In this document: piece by piece, positions 22,337 through 29,617 of the stretch
Position numbering within the stretch: the first letter of the stretch is position 1
How the letters are laid out: each line of letters opens with the position of its first letter
NCBI RefSeq assembly: GCF_022760925.1
Contig: NZ_JAKTNT010000023.1
Coordinates: 1-32,161 of the forward strand
Direction: 5' to 3'
Origin: Thermus hydrothermalis
GTDB taxonomy: Bacteria; Deinococcota; Deinococci; Deinococcales; Thermaceae
Length of the DNA: 32,161 bases
Made by a program: the position numbers and the translations under genes
The notes under the pieces: model-generated
Seen by the model: only the letters and a program-made list of their open reading frames with translations
Databases searched by the model: none
What the model was told of the DNA's origin: nothing

Positions 22337-22620
22337 CCCTTCCTCCTTTCCGCCACGGGCACCCACCCGCGCCCGTCCCAGCACAGGACCTCCTTCCGCT
22401 CCTCCTCGGTCAAAAGATGGTCCGAGGACCCGTTGTCCACCACGGGGTCGCCGGGGTGGAGGCCGAGGGAGTCGCAGTAGGCCCAGACGAGCATGGACTG
22501 CGCCCAGCAGGTCTCTTCCAGGGGGCAGAGCCTCTTCGCCGTCTCCACCGGGACGTTGCGCCAGAGGAGCCGGGACCCCTCCTCGCTTCGTCTTGAGGCG
22601 ATGAAGACGTTGGCTCTCAT
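22333..22620 (-). CDS. hypothetical early protein
   Basis: A 95-residue protein with four cysteines (LCPLEETC, YCD and LCWDGRGWVP) and an ATG at 22620 overlapping the upstream stop. The LCWDGRGWVPV ending looks like a WxGxxW beta element. No family recognised; part of the tight early gene chain. Confidence 0.6.
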   Translation of the reverse strand: MRANVFIASRRSEEGSRLLWRNVPVETAKRLCPLEETCWAQSMLVWAYCDSLGLHPGDPVVDNGSSDHLLTEEERKEVLCWDGRGWVPVAERRKG

Positions 22621-22847
22621 AGCACCTCCCTAAGCCATTCCCAAAACCACGCGAGGGTAGGGCGAGGACGAGAAGGGGGGAAGGCGGCGTGGACGCCCCT
22701 GGCCCGAGCCTCCAGAATGGCCGCTTCCACAGCCACGCCGTAGTCCGGGCTGGAACCGTAGCCCACGACCCTACCTCCGGCGATGACCACGGCCTCCCAC
22801 GTGGCCGTGGCCGGGCAGTACGCCGCCACCACTACCGCTCCTTGCAC
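22617..22847 (-). CDS. hypothetical early protein (possible RNase H-like fold fragment)
   Basis: A 76-residue protein from a GTG at 22847 with GGAGGTGG before it; the open frame starts earlier (22922), inside the DUF4326 gene. Short strands VVVAAYCPATATWEAVVIAGGRVVGYGSSPDYG followed by a helix with VEAAILEARARG resemble the start of an RNase H-like fold, but it is too short to be sure. Overlaps the DUF4326 gene by 77 bp. Confidence 0.5.
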   Translation of the reverse strand: MQGAVVVAAYCPATATWEAVVIAGGRVVGYGSSPDYGVAVEAAILEARARGVHAAFPPSRPRPTLAWFWEWLREVL

Positions 22848-23175
22848 GGGCCACCTCCACCCGAACCTCGAGGCCCTCCTCCTTTCCCCTCCGCGCAATC
22901 CACTCGGCGATGACCTCGGCATGGCACGGCTTCGGAGCGCACCAGCACACGAGGTTCAGTTCGCCGTGGCGCCTGACCTTGGCGTAGAGGGCTTCCAGGG
23001 CCTCGCGGAAGCGGCTATCAAACTCCGACTTGGCCGCGAAATACTCGCGGTAGAGGGCTATGACCTGCTCACGCGTGCCGTCCTCGCCCACGCGGTAGGG
23101 GTTCCCGAAGCGGGAAGGGCGGCCAACGTAAACCCCCGACCCGCCATCACTGCGGTTGAGGATGCGAACTACCAC
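22771..23175 (-). CDS. DUF4326-domain protein
   Basis: A 134-residue protein. Residues about 14-95 contain the hallmark blocks: GVYVGRPSRFGNPY near the start, then HGELNLVCWCAPKPCHAEVIAEW, with conserved Cys and His residues. DUF4326 proteins occur in many phages and plasmids; their activity is not established to my knowledge. The last 40 residues are Gly/Arg-rich and overlap the next gene, so only the domain is likely important. Confidence 0.85.
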   Translation of the reverse strand: MVVRILNRSDGGSGVYVGRPSRFGNPYRVGEDGTREQVIALYREYFAAKSEFDSRFREALEALYAKVRRHGELNLVCWCAPKPCHAEVIAEWIARRGKEEGLEVRVEVARARSGSGGGVLPGHGHVGGRGHRRR

Positions 23176-23186
23176 GGCCTACCTCC

Positions 23187-23867
23187 TCACGCCGCTTCCT
23201 TCCAAACGAGTCCGAGCCGCTTCCCGTTCCGGGCGAACCACGCCACCCAGGGGCGGAGGTCCACCCACGGGTCCAGCTCGTCCTGGCCTTCGGCCTCAGG
23301 GTTCTTCTTGGCGAGCTCCACCAGCCAGGCCCGCCAGGCCCATAGCTCCGCCTCCTGGCCCATGCGGCGGAGCTCCTCGCGCCAGGCCTCGTCCTCCCAG
23401 CGCATCCGGAAGCGGTGGGCCTCCATAGCCTTGTACGCCTCCGCCCACCGCTCCAAGGCCCGCTCCCGGAGCTCCCGCCCCTTTCCGCTCGCCACGGCGG
23501 CCTGGACCTTAGGCCAGTCGTCCCCGAGCCCCCGGAGGACGAAGCCGTTCAGCGCGTCCGCCAGGAGGCACCACATGGTGTAGGCGAGCCAGTCTGGGGC
23601 TCCGTCCTCCTCTGCTTCCGTCTCCAGCTTCGCCTCGTAGGCCAGGGCGAACTCCAGCCTGGCCTCCATGGCCTCGTCCAGGCGGGCCTCGTCCCGGAGG
23701 AGGGCGAGGATGGCCCCCTTCAAGATCGGGATGACCTCCCCGTACTCCTGGCGGAACGCCGCCCGAACCTCTTCGGGCCCCTCGAGGCCGAGGCGCCCGT
23801 CCTGCTCCACGAAGCGAAGCCCCCTCGCTTCGGCCTCCCGGATGACCTCCAGCGCCTTCCTCACCAT
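23187..23867 (-). CDS. hypothetical helical protein (TubC-like N-terminus)
   Basis: A 226-residue, strongly helical, charged protein. The first 60 residues (LRFVEQDGRLGLEGPEE and VIPILKGAILALLRDE) follow the pattern of TubC-type N-terminal domains, seen at the front of many phage replication proteins. The rest is Trp/Glu/Arg-rich with no motif. It overlaps the helicase gene by 7 bp and likely works with replication or recombination; function unknown. Confidence 0.6.
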   Translation of the reverse strand: MVRKALEVIREAEARGLRFVEQDGRLGLEGPEEVRAAFRQEYGEVIPILKGAILALLRDEARLDEAMEARLEFALAYEAKLETEAEEDGAPDWLAYTMWCLLADALNGFVLRGLGDDWPKVQAAVASGKGRELRERALERWAEAYKAMEAHRFRMRWEDEAWREELRRMGQEAELWAWRAWLVELAKKNPEAEGQDELDPWVDLRPWVAWFARNGKRLGLVWKEAA

Positions 23868-25489
23868 ACGTCCACCTCCACCTCTTCCCTCACGGCGGGC
23901 CAGGGGTAGGCGTGCGGGGCCTTCCCCTGGTCCATGAGCACGAGCCCCTTCCTCGCCCGGGTGGCGGCCACGTAGAAGAGCCTGTGTAGCTGGTCCGGGT
24001 GCTCCCTAGCCGCCTTTCTCGTGTACCCAGGCCAGACGTACACCCAGTCCGCTTCGCCGCCCTTCACGCTGTGGATCGTCCCGATCCAAACCCGGGCCCT
24101 CCCCTGGAGGACCGCCTCCGGGCTCTTCAGGGCCACCATGAGGCTCTGCCTCATCGTCTTGGGGGCGTTCCCCAGGAGGTGGTCCAGGAGCCAGGACACG
24201 TCCCGCCCCACGGCGTGCGGACGGTGCTCCGGGCGGAAGACGTTCCAGATGGGGTGGTCGTCCCCCACCTTCTCCTCGTCCGGGAAGCTCTCTATGTACC
24301 GCCTCGCCTCCTCCCCCTTCACGGCGAAGACCTTGGAGCTCACGTGCTTGGTCCACGCCTTCACGTCCGCCGCGATGCGGTTGGGGAAGAGGAAGCTCCG
24401 CGCCTTCTCCCAGGCGCTCCTCGCCCCCTGGGGGAAGAGGTTGAAGCTGTGCCGGTGGGGGGCGTACGGATTGGCGTACGGCTCCCCCACGCGGAGGAGT
24501 TCACGTTTCAGCTCCTCCAGGAGGTACTTCGCCGTGGCCAGGAAGAGGACGCTCTCCCCCCGGTTTACCCGCTCCAAGGCATCCACCACAGCGTGGTAGG
24601 GGTCTTCCGGGGGCACCCAGAGGAGGCGCACCTCTCCCTCGTCCCCACGGGGGGCGTAGCGCTTCGGGGCCCGGTTCTGCGCCCGGCGGATGACGGCCTC
24701 CGCCACCCGTTGCACCCTGGCGGGGACGCGGTAGGATTGACCTAGGACAAGCTCGTCTTCCACCGGGACCCCGAGGAACGAGGCCCCGTCCGCTCCCATG
24801 AAGCCGTAGATGGCCTGGTCGTCGTCCCCCACCAGGGCGAGCCGGGCCCCGTGAGCCCACTTCTCCACCAGGAGGAGCTGGAGCGGGGTGAGGTCCTGGG
24901 CCTCGTCTACCAGGAAGAAGCGCACCCCGAGGCCGCCGGGCTTCGCCAGGGCCATTTCCAGCATCCCGGGGAAGTCCACCAGCCCTTCAGAGTTCATCCA
25001 GGCCTTCCAGGTCTGGAAGAAGACCCGCTCCTCCTCGCTCCAGGCCGCCATGGGGGCGAGGGTGTTCCTGAGGTAGACCACCCGGTCGTAGAGCTTGTCC
25101 CCGGGGGGCCTCGAGTCCTCGTCCTCGTAGGGGTCCATGACGTCCAGGAGCTCCGCCCCCCTCCCGTCCACCCTCGGGGTGATGCGCCAGGTGTCGGGCA
25201 CCCGGCGGTTCCAGTCGCTCAGGGCGTCCTTCGTCAGGGCCAGAGGAGGCCTACCGATGGCCCGGTAGGCCAGGCTGTGGATGGTCCCGAGGTTCTCTTC
25301 GGGCACCTGCCCGGCGAGCCTGGAGGCAAACTCGCGGAACGCCGCCCGGGAGAAAGAGCACACGGCGATCTCCTCCCCGGGCACGCCGGAGCGGAGGAGC
25401 CGCTCCACCTCGCCCTTGAGCCACGTGGTCTTCCCCGTCCCGGGCGGCCCGTAGACCCGGAGGCGGCTAGAACCAGTCAACCCCTTCAT
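23861..25489 (-). CDS. UvrD/PcrA-like superfamily 1 helicase
   Basis: A 542-residue SF1A DNA helicase. Motifs in order: Walker A GPPGTGKTT (14-22), Ia-like CSFSRAAFREFASRL, motif II VDEAQD (194-199), motif III GDDDQAIYGF (221-230), motif IV QSYRVP (251-256), motif V TIHSVKGGEAD (about 471-481) and motif VI VAATRARKG (about 507-515). It lies after the initiator gene (overlap 23 bp), so it probably unwinds phage DNA in replication; no DnaB-type helicase is present. Shorter than cellular UvrD. Confidence 0.93.
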   Translation of the reverse strand: MKGLTGSSRLRVYGPPGTGKTTWLKGEVERLLRSGVPGEEIAVCSFSRAAFREFASRLAGQVPEENLGTIHSLAYRAIGRPPLALTKDALSDWNRRVPDTWRITPRVDGRGAELLDVMDPYEDEDSRPPGDKLYDRVVYLRNTLAPMAAWSEEERVFFQTWKAWMNSEGLVDFPGMLEMALAKPGGLGVRFFLVDEAQDLTPLQLLLVEKWAHGARLALVGDDDQAIYGFMGADGASFLGVPVEDELVLGQSYRVPARVQRVAEAVIRRAQNRAPKRYAPRGDEGEVRLLWVPPEDPYHAVVDALERVNRGESVLFLATAKYLLEELKRELLRVGEPYANPYAPHRHSFNLFPQGARSAWEKARSFLFPNRIAADVKAWTKHVSSKVFAVKGEEARRYIESFPDEEKVGDDHPIWNVFRPEHRPHAVGRDVSWLLDHLLGNAPKTMRQSLMVALKSPEAVLQGRARVWIGTIHSVKGGEADWVYVWPGYTRKAAREHPDQLHRLFYVAATRARKGLVLMDQGKAPHAYPWPAVREEVEVDVW

Positions 25490-26438
25490 CGCTTAGCACC
25501 TCCCCCTCCTCTTCGGTTGAGAAATCTTTCTCACCCTTAGCGGTAGTCAGGTAGTCAGATGAGCCCGACCATCTGACTACCCGAGAAACCCCGTTCTGCA
25601 CGGGCTTCGTGCCTCCGGTAGTCAGGTAGTCAGATGATTGCGAGGTGTTCGGCTCGTTTTTGTATCTGACTACCTGACTACCTCCCACCTTTTCGCCGTC
25701 CAGGACGCTATTCGCGAAGTAGTCAGATGCGCTGGGGGTTCCGACTATCTGACTACCTGCGAACGCGTTCTCATTAGCCGCCTCCTCGGAAGGCTCAGAA
25801 GGCACCCACTCGGGAGGCAGGAGGGAGGCCGGGATGGCCCAGTACCGCCGGGTGCGGTTGGCACCACTCCCCTTGCGCTGGACCTTGACGGGCTCCGCCC
25901 CGTAGCGCCGGAGGAGGAGGGCCATCTCCCTGGGGCGGATGCGGTGCCCCCTCCGGTCTCCCACCCAGGAGGCGAAGTTCGTGGCGTTTATGGCGAGGTC
26001 GCCCTTCCAGTAGAGGGGTAACTCCATCCGGAAGTGGCTCTCCCACGCCTGGGGGTCGTCCTCCCGGGCGGGGGAGCGCTCGTCCAGGTAGGCCTCCAGC
26101 CAGGCCCGGAGGAGGTCCAGCTCCTCCGCCTCGGGAGCCTCCACGTCCTCCGAGGCGTCCATGATGGCCTGGGCCATGTCGTCCCAGTAGCGCTGGTCCA
26201 GCCAGCGGGGGAGCACTTTTAGGACCTCCGCCACCCGCACCCGCACCTTCCGCTGGCTCGCCAGGCTCTCCACGCTCCCGATGTCCACCTTCTGCCCGCC
26301 TTCCAGGACGAGGACGTACTGGCGGGGGGTGCTCTGGATGCAGAGGACGCGCTCCACCCCCGGGATCCACTCCTGCACCCTGCTCAGGGCTTCCTCCCGG
26401 CTCAAGCGGGGCGGAGGGGCGAGGCTCACTCTCTCCAC
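25467..26438 (-). CDS. candidate replication initiator with iterons inside its gene
   Basis: A 323-residue protein. The N-terminal third is alpha/beta (VLVLEGGQKVDIGSVESL), and residues about 135-205 (HFRMELPLYWKGDLAINATNFASW and IRPREMALLLRRYGAEP) look like a winged helix near replication-primase modules. Residues 220-300 are a polar linker coded by repeated DNA (GSQIVG, SDYLTT and SRVVRW units), see 25542-25757. Lambda O is built the same way, an initiator whose gene holds the origin iterons. The neighbours, helicase and primase-associated genes, support the role. No homolog is named. Confidence 0.6.
   Translation of the reverse strand: MERVSLAPPPRLSREEALSRVQEWIPGVERVLCIQSTPRQYVLVLEGGQKVDIGSVESLASQRKVRVRVAEVLKVLPRWLDQRYWDDMAQAIMDASEDVEAPEAEELDLLRAWLEAYLDERSPAREDDPQAWESHFRMELPLYWKGDLAINATNFASWVGDRRGHRIRPREMALLLRRYGAEPVKVQRKGSGANRTRRYWAIPASLLPPEWVPSEPSEEAANENAFAGSQIVGTPSASDYFANSVLDGEKVGGSQVVRYKNEPNTSQSSDYLTTGGTKPVQNGVSRVVRWSGSSDYLTTAKGEKDFSTEEEGEVLSDEGVDWF
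25542..25757. repeat. iteron array: nine GTAGTCAG units in both orientations (putative replication origin)
   Basis: Six copies of GTAGTCAGAT occur: three forward (25551-25560, 25626-25635, 25719-25728) and three reverse (25571-25580, 25664-25673, 25747-25756). Three further GTAGTCAG units abut them, at 25543-25550, 25618-25625 and 25674-25681 (reverse), making 19-bp double sites GGTAGTCAGGTAGTCAGAT. The units pair as forward then reverse three times. The 216-bp stretch is AT-richer than its surroundings. This is the form of an initiator-binding origin. Confidence 0.72.
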
Positions 26439-27052
26439 GGCGGCACCACCCCCTTCCTGGGCTTGAGGCCGAGCAGGCGCTCAGGGCGCGGGGCGGGCTT
26501 CCGCTTCCCGGCCTCGAGGCCCGACCGGACCGTCCCCTCCACCTCGGCGCGTTCGGAGGGCTGGAAGACCTTCTCTGCCTCCCCGAAGAGGAGCGCCCTC
26601 GCTTCCTCCTCGGAGATGAGCCCCCCGCCCACCAGTCGCCCGAGCTGGTAGGCCATGCGGTTCAGGGCGTTGTTGCGGTTCCCCGGCGTGGCCTCGCGGG
26701 CGAACTCGTTGACGATGCGAGCCAGGGCCGCCTCGGCGTAGCGGCGGATGTGGTAGCCGGGCTCGTCCTCCCGGACGTGGTTGGCGGCGTAGCCCCGGAC
26801 GAGCCCCTTCCTGAGGGCTTCGGGGCCGTGGCGCGCCACGAGGTTCACATCGTAGACGTCCAGGAGGAATCCGGTCCCCTTCTCGGGGTGCCACGCCGCC
26901 AGGAGGACGCCGAACTCCAGCAGGGCGGCGTGCGCTTCCACCTCGTACCCCTCCGCCTCGAGGGCGACCCTGGCCCACCGCACCGCCGTGGGGGAGAAGG
27001 AGTAGTAGCGCCACTCCTCCGGGGTCGTGTCGTACAGGGCGCGGTGGGCCAT
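26426..27052 (-). CDS. primase-associated replication protein (primase C-terminal-like)
   Basis: A 208-residue protein. Residues about 105-195 (EFAREATPGNRNNALNRMAYQLGRLVGGGLISEEEARALL and TVRSGLEAGKRKPAP) carry the GNRN...A..LG.LV..G.I...EA...L pattern and the SG...G..KP ending found after the polymerase part of phage and plasmid primases. The N-terminal part has no catalytic metal motif I can see, so this may be an accessory subunit or a reduced primase. It overlaps the initiator gene by 13 bp. Confidence 0.65.
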   Translation of the reverse strand: MAHRALYDTTPEEWRYYSFSPTAVRWARVALEAEGYEVEAHAALLEFGVLLAAWHPEKGTGFLLDVYDVNLVARHGPEALRKGLVRGYAANHVREDEPGYHIRRYAEAALARIVNEFAREATPGNRNNALNRMAYQLGRLVGGGLISEEEARALLFGEAEKVFQPSERAEVEGTVRSGLEAGKRKPAPRPERLLGLKPRKGVVPPWRE

Positions 27053-27060
27053 GGCTCCTC

Positions 27061-27636
27061 CTACCAGAGGTCTTCAGCCGCCTTCTGGGCCGCCTTCTGA
27101 GCCCGCTTCCTCGGGACCGGGGCGTACTGGATGATGTTGGTCACCACCCGGTCCCCCTTCTCCTTCGTGGCGATGGTGAGGAGCACGGGCCTGCCGGGGG
27201 CGGTGATCTCCTCCTCGCCCATGCGGATCATCACCCCTTTCACCGGCTCCTTCCCCTCCGTGAAGAAGAAGGGCAGGCGCTTCAGGTCCTCGGGGCTCTT
27301 CACCCCGGGGATGTCCATGTCCAGGAGGCTCGCCTCCTGAGGCCCGACCGCCCGGCCCCAGAGGGCCCCCACCACCTGCCAGAACTTGGACTTCTCGTTG
27401 TAGAGGAGCCCGTAGGAGCCATCGGGGGTTCTACCGATGGAGGGGATGTTGACGAGACCGGAGAGGCGCCCCTCGTCGTCCTCAAAGATGAAGCGCAGGG
27501 CGGGCTTGGGCTCCTCGCTGAACTGGCTCGCCATCAGCCCAGCCTGCACCTCCACCAGCTGGAACTCGTACGTCCCGGGCTCCCTGACCACCTGCTCACC
27601 GTTCCGCTCTGGTACCATGCCTTTGAAGATCCCCAT
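27061..27636 (-). CDS. candidate ssDNA-binding / OB-fold replication protein
   Basis: A 191-residue beta-rich protein with PGTYEFQLVEVQAGLMA, then ALRFIFEDDEGRLSGLVNI and a helix with SKFWQVVGALWG, a layout seen in phage OB-fold proteins that coat single strands. The tail (VPRKRAQKAAQKAAEDLW) is basic then acidic with a hydrophobic end, as in many SSB-type proteins. Position between early regulators and primase-like gene fits. The OB-fold call is inference from pattern. Confidence 0.5.
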   Translation of the reverse strand: MGIFKGMVPERNGEQVVREPGTYEFQLVEVQAGLMASQFSEEPKPALRFIFEDDEGRLSGLVNIPSIGRTPDGSYGLLYNEKSKFWQVVGALWGRAVGPQEASLLDMDIPGVKSPEDLKRLPFFFTEGKEPVKGVMIRMGEEEITAPGRPVLLTIATKEKGDRVVTNIIQYAPVPRKRAQKAAQKAAEDLW

Positions 27637-27639
27637 GAT

Positions 27640-28020
27640 CTACCTCCTTCGGCCTTCTTCGGCCATTGGGAACGGGGTTTCCTCCCCGTAGTCCCCTGCG
27701 TCAACGGGGAAGGGCACCAGGCCCTCCCCGCCGCATGCGTGGCAGTCCTGCCACCACTCGTCCGCGAGGTCCTGGGGGACTTCCCACGAGCGAGCCATGG
27801 GATGCGTCCACACCACCCCCTCCCCCCGGCACACGGGGCAGAGGGCGCGGGGGGCCCGGAGGTCCCCCAGGAGCTCCCACCAGGGGCCCCAGCCCTCGCG
27901 CTCCAGCCGCGTGGCCAGGGCCCTGGCGGCCTCGGGGCGGGACCGCGCGAGGCCCCTGAGACGCCCCACCAGTCCCTCGGAGTTGGCCTGATACCAGGCG
28001 GTGCGCCAGTCCCTACGCAT
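27640..28020 (-). CDS. small double zinc-finger (DnaJ-type repeat) protein
   Basis: A 126-residue protein with two CxxCxGxG elements (CPVCRGEGVV and CHACGGEGLV), the half-sites of a DnaJ-type zinc finger, after an Arg/Trp-rich helical N-terminus. Such small proteins may bind nucleic acid or a partner protein. Overlaps the next upstream gene by 8 bp; ATG at 28020. Function unknown. Confidence 0.72.
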   Translation of the reverse strand: MRRDWRTAWYQANSEGLVGRLRGLARSRPEAARALATRLEREGWGPWWELLGDLRAPRALCPVCRGEGVVWTHPMARSWEVPQDLADEWWQDCHACGGEGLVPFPVDAGDYGEETPFPMAEEGRRR

Positions 28021-28315
28021 GGCGCACCCCTTTGAGGGCCCGCCGGAGCTCCGGCAAAGCCATGCGGAGCAAGTAGATTTCCCCCCGGGCCTTGGGCCAC
28101 GCCCAGGCCCAGTGAGGGTCCTCCAGGTACTGCTCGGGCCTAGGGGGGGACTTCATCCAGTCCCCCCAGGCGTACTCCAGCACCCGGAGGCGGTCCTCCA
28201 GGCGCTGGAGATAGTCCTCCCAGGACTCCCCGCGCTCCCGAGGGGGGAGGGTTGGGTACTTCTCCAGCACCCGCCGCAGAGCTGTGGTATACTGAACCTG
28301 CGCCTGTCTAGTCAT
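28013..28315 (-). CDS. hypothetical early protein
   Basis: A 100-residue, helical, Trp/Arg-rich protein (MTRQAQVQYTTALRRVL start). The ATG at 28315 is selected because GGAGGTGAT lies 5 nt before it; a GTG at 28330 would overlap the stop of the previous gene. No family recognised; it follows the excisionase-like gene in the early operon. Confidence 0.65.
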   Translation of the reverse strand: MTRQAQVQYTTALRRVLEKYPTLPPRERGESWEDYLQRLEDRLRVLEYAWGDWMKSPPRPEQYLEDPHWAWAWPKARGEIYLLRMALPELRRALKGVRHA

Positions 28316-28329
28316 TCGTATCACCTCCA

Positions 28330-28605
28330 CTAGGCCAGGGCCTCCACCCTGGCCTTCCTCACGGCCACGTGGCCGTAAAGGACCTGTTCAACGCCCCCCT
28401 GCTCCACGAACTCCACGAGGGCGGAGTGGGGGACCAGGATCCTCCTCCCCACCCGGGCCACGCGGATCTGCCCGGCCCGGATGAGGTAGCGCATGGTGCG
28501 CTCCCCGATGCCCAGCACTCTGGCCGCCTGGGCGATGTTGTAGGCCACGGGGTGGCCCAGGGGCTGGGTCAGGGCGGTCTGTGGGGCGGTCGTGGGGTTA
28601 GGCAT
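28330..28605 (-). CDS. excisionase-like helix-turn-helix protein
   Basis: A 91-residue protein whose middle (YNIAQAARVLGIGERTMRYLIRAGQ, then RVGRRILVPHSALVEFVEQ) is the HTH_17/MerR-like winged helix of phage excisionases and small regulators. An Xis would bend the att arms for excision. It is the second early gene, with its ATG overlapping the TAA of the restored Cro-like frame and GAGGAGG in front. It could instead be an early transcription regulator. Confidence 0.8.
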   Translation of the reverse strand: MPNPTTAPQTALTQPLGHPVAYNIAQAARVLGIGERTMRYLIRAGQIRVARVGRRILVPHSALVEFVEQGGVEQVLYGHVAVRKARVEALA

Positions 28606-28814
28606 TGGAAACCTCCTCTGTTTTCACTTGTAGTGAAAGGCCAAGGGCAAAAAAAAAAAAAAAGCCGTTCAAGGGTGTTCAGGGTCGGCTTGCGCCGGCC
28701 GGTTTCTATTTCTGCGAGGTACTGGCGGCTAATCCCTACTCGGGCGGCAAGCTCTTTTTGCGTTAGCCCAAGCTGCGCTCGCCTTTGCTTGATGGTTTCA
28801 CCTACCCCGGCCAT
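28598..28814 (-). CDS. Cro-like XRE regulator, frame interrupted at an A15 tract
   Basis: The first early gene. Residues 1-51 form an XRE helix-turn-helix (KQRRAQLGLTQKELAARV, ISRQYLAEIETGRRKP). At a run of 15 T (28663-28649) the genomic frame goes to FFFFCPWPF and a non-family tail ending at 28569. One T fewer (or two more) gives ERLFFFFALGLSLQVKTEEVSNA and a TAA at 28600-28598 that overlaps the ATG of the next gene. The ALGLSLQV motif is typical of XRE proteins, so the 71-residue form appears to be the original. It probably represses the lysogeny promoter. Confidence 0.75.
28649..28663. repeat. A15 homopolymer tract in the Cro-like gene
   Basis: Fifteen adenines on the plus strand in a 68-70% GC genome, inside a coding region. 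Ten bases further (28638-28622) lies a perfect 7-bp inverted repeat TTTCACT-TGT-AGTGAAA. RNA polymerase slippage on such runs is established for Thermus dnaX, so transcripts of mixed length are expected. Length change by replication slippage (phase variation) or a base-calling error are alternatives. Confidence 0.8.
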
Positions 28815-28823
28815 CTGTTTCAG

Positions 28824-28851
28824 AGTCTACCACACTTCCTTCGTGTGTCAA
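28824..28851 (-). promoter_or_regulatory. early lytic promoter (leaderless Cro-like mRNA)
   Basis: Minus strand: TTGACA (28851-28846), a 16-bp spacer, TAGACT (28829-28824). Only 9 nt separate the -10 from the ATG at 28814, and no Shine-Dalgarno is present, so the transcript should begin at or within about 3 nt of the start codon. Leaderless mRNAs are common in the Thermus-Deinococcus group. Confidence 0.72.
28831..28847. promoter_or_regulatory. operator dyad CACAC-N7-GTGTG between early promoter elements
   Basis: The inverted repeat CACACTTCCTTCGTGTG fills the spacer of the early promoter and reaches its -35. It lies in the 72-bp gap between the divergent Cro-like and CI-like genes, so it is the best candidate binding site for one or both. 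A weak plus-strand -10 (GACAAT, 28860-28865) for the repressor gene follows it. Only this one dyad is clear. Confidence 0.6.
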
Positions 28852-28886
28852 CTCCCTGCGACAATAAGGGCGAAGGAGGGAAGGTT

Positions 28887-29615
28887 ATGGCGGCGGGAGT
28901 GGAGATCGGAGATCGGGCCGGGGTAGCTATCCGGCGCAGGATGCGGGAGTTGGGGCTAAGCCAGCCGGATCTGGGTAGAGCCCTCGGGCGTTCTCACTCT
29001 TGGGTAAACATGTACCTGCTTGAGCGCCCTGCTTACACGCTTAGGCGTATGTGGGTTCAGAACCCTGACCTCATCGCGCGCCTTCTCAAAGCGCTTCAGT
29101 GGACCCCAGAGGAGTTCACCCGCGAAACCGGCATCGAGCTTCCCACCATGCCCGCCAAGTTGAAAGCGTCCATGACCTACATGGAACTCATCCCGCTGGT
29201 GGGTGTAGTATCAGCGGCAAGGGGGGACAGCATGGCCGAACCCATGGGCTACGTGGAGGTGGACTCCAGCGTCGTCAGTCGGCACTCGGGCTATACCCTG
29301 TTTGCTCTCGAGGTGGACGGGGACTCCATGTACTGCGAAGACCTCCCGTTCGCCATCCCACCAGGCGCCATTGTGGTGGTGGCCAAGGAGAAGCAACCTA
29401 GCCCTGGGGACATCGTGGTGGCATGGCACAGGGAAAAGGAGGTCGGGTATCTCAAGCAGTGGTTCCCCAAAGACGGTTACCAGGTGCTTCGCTCCTGGAA
29501 CCCGGACGTCCCCCCCATGGTGGTGCAGGGCCAGGACGAGGTGGAGATCCAGGGCGTGGTGGTGCAGATCGTCATTGACCCCAGCAAGGTGAGCGTGAAG
29601 CCCAGGGGGAGGTAG
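28887..29615 (+). CDS. CI-like repressor (XRE + S24 peptidase)
   Basis: A 242-residue lysogeny repressor. Residues 13-80 are an XRE helix-turn-helix (IRRRMRELGLSQPDLGRALG); residues about 100-240 are a LexA/CI S24 domain with nucleophile S147 (DGDSMYC) and general base K190 (GYLKQW), 43 residues apart as in lambda CI. The usual Ala-Gly cleavage pair is replaced by SAARG (109-113). The start at 28887 has AAGGAGG in front; the frame is open further upstream, but that overlaps the operator. First gene of a plus-strand operon with the membrane protein and integrase. Confidence 0.88.
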   Translation: MAAGVEIGDRAGVAIRRRMRELGLSQPDLGRALGRSHSWVNMYLLERPAYTLRRMWVQNPDLIARLLKALQWTPEEFTRETGIELPTMPAKLKASMTYMELIPLVGVVSAARGDSMAEPMGYVEVDSSVVSRHSGYTLFALEVDGDSMYCEDLPFAIPPGAIVVVAKEKQPSPGDIVVAWHREKEVGYLKQWFPKDGYQVLRSWNPDVPPMVVQGQDEVEIQGVVVQIVIDPSKVSVKPRGR

Positions 29616-29617
29616 TC

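Noticed and set aside
25542..25757. CRISPR array
   Set aside because: Units are only 8-19 bp, in both orientations, with unequal spacing and inside a gene; no cas genes are present.
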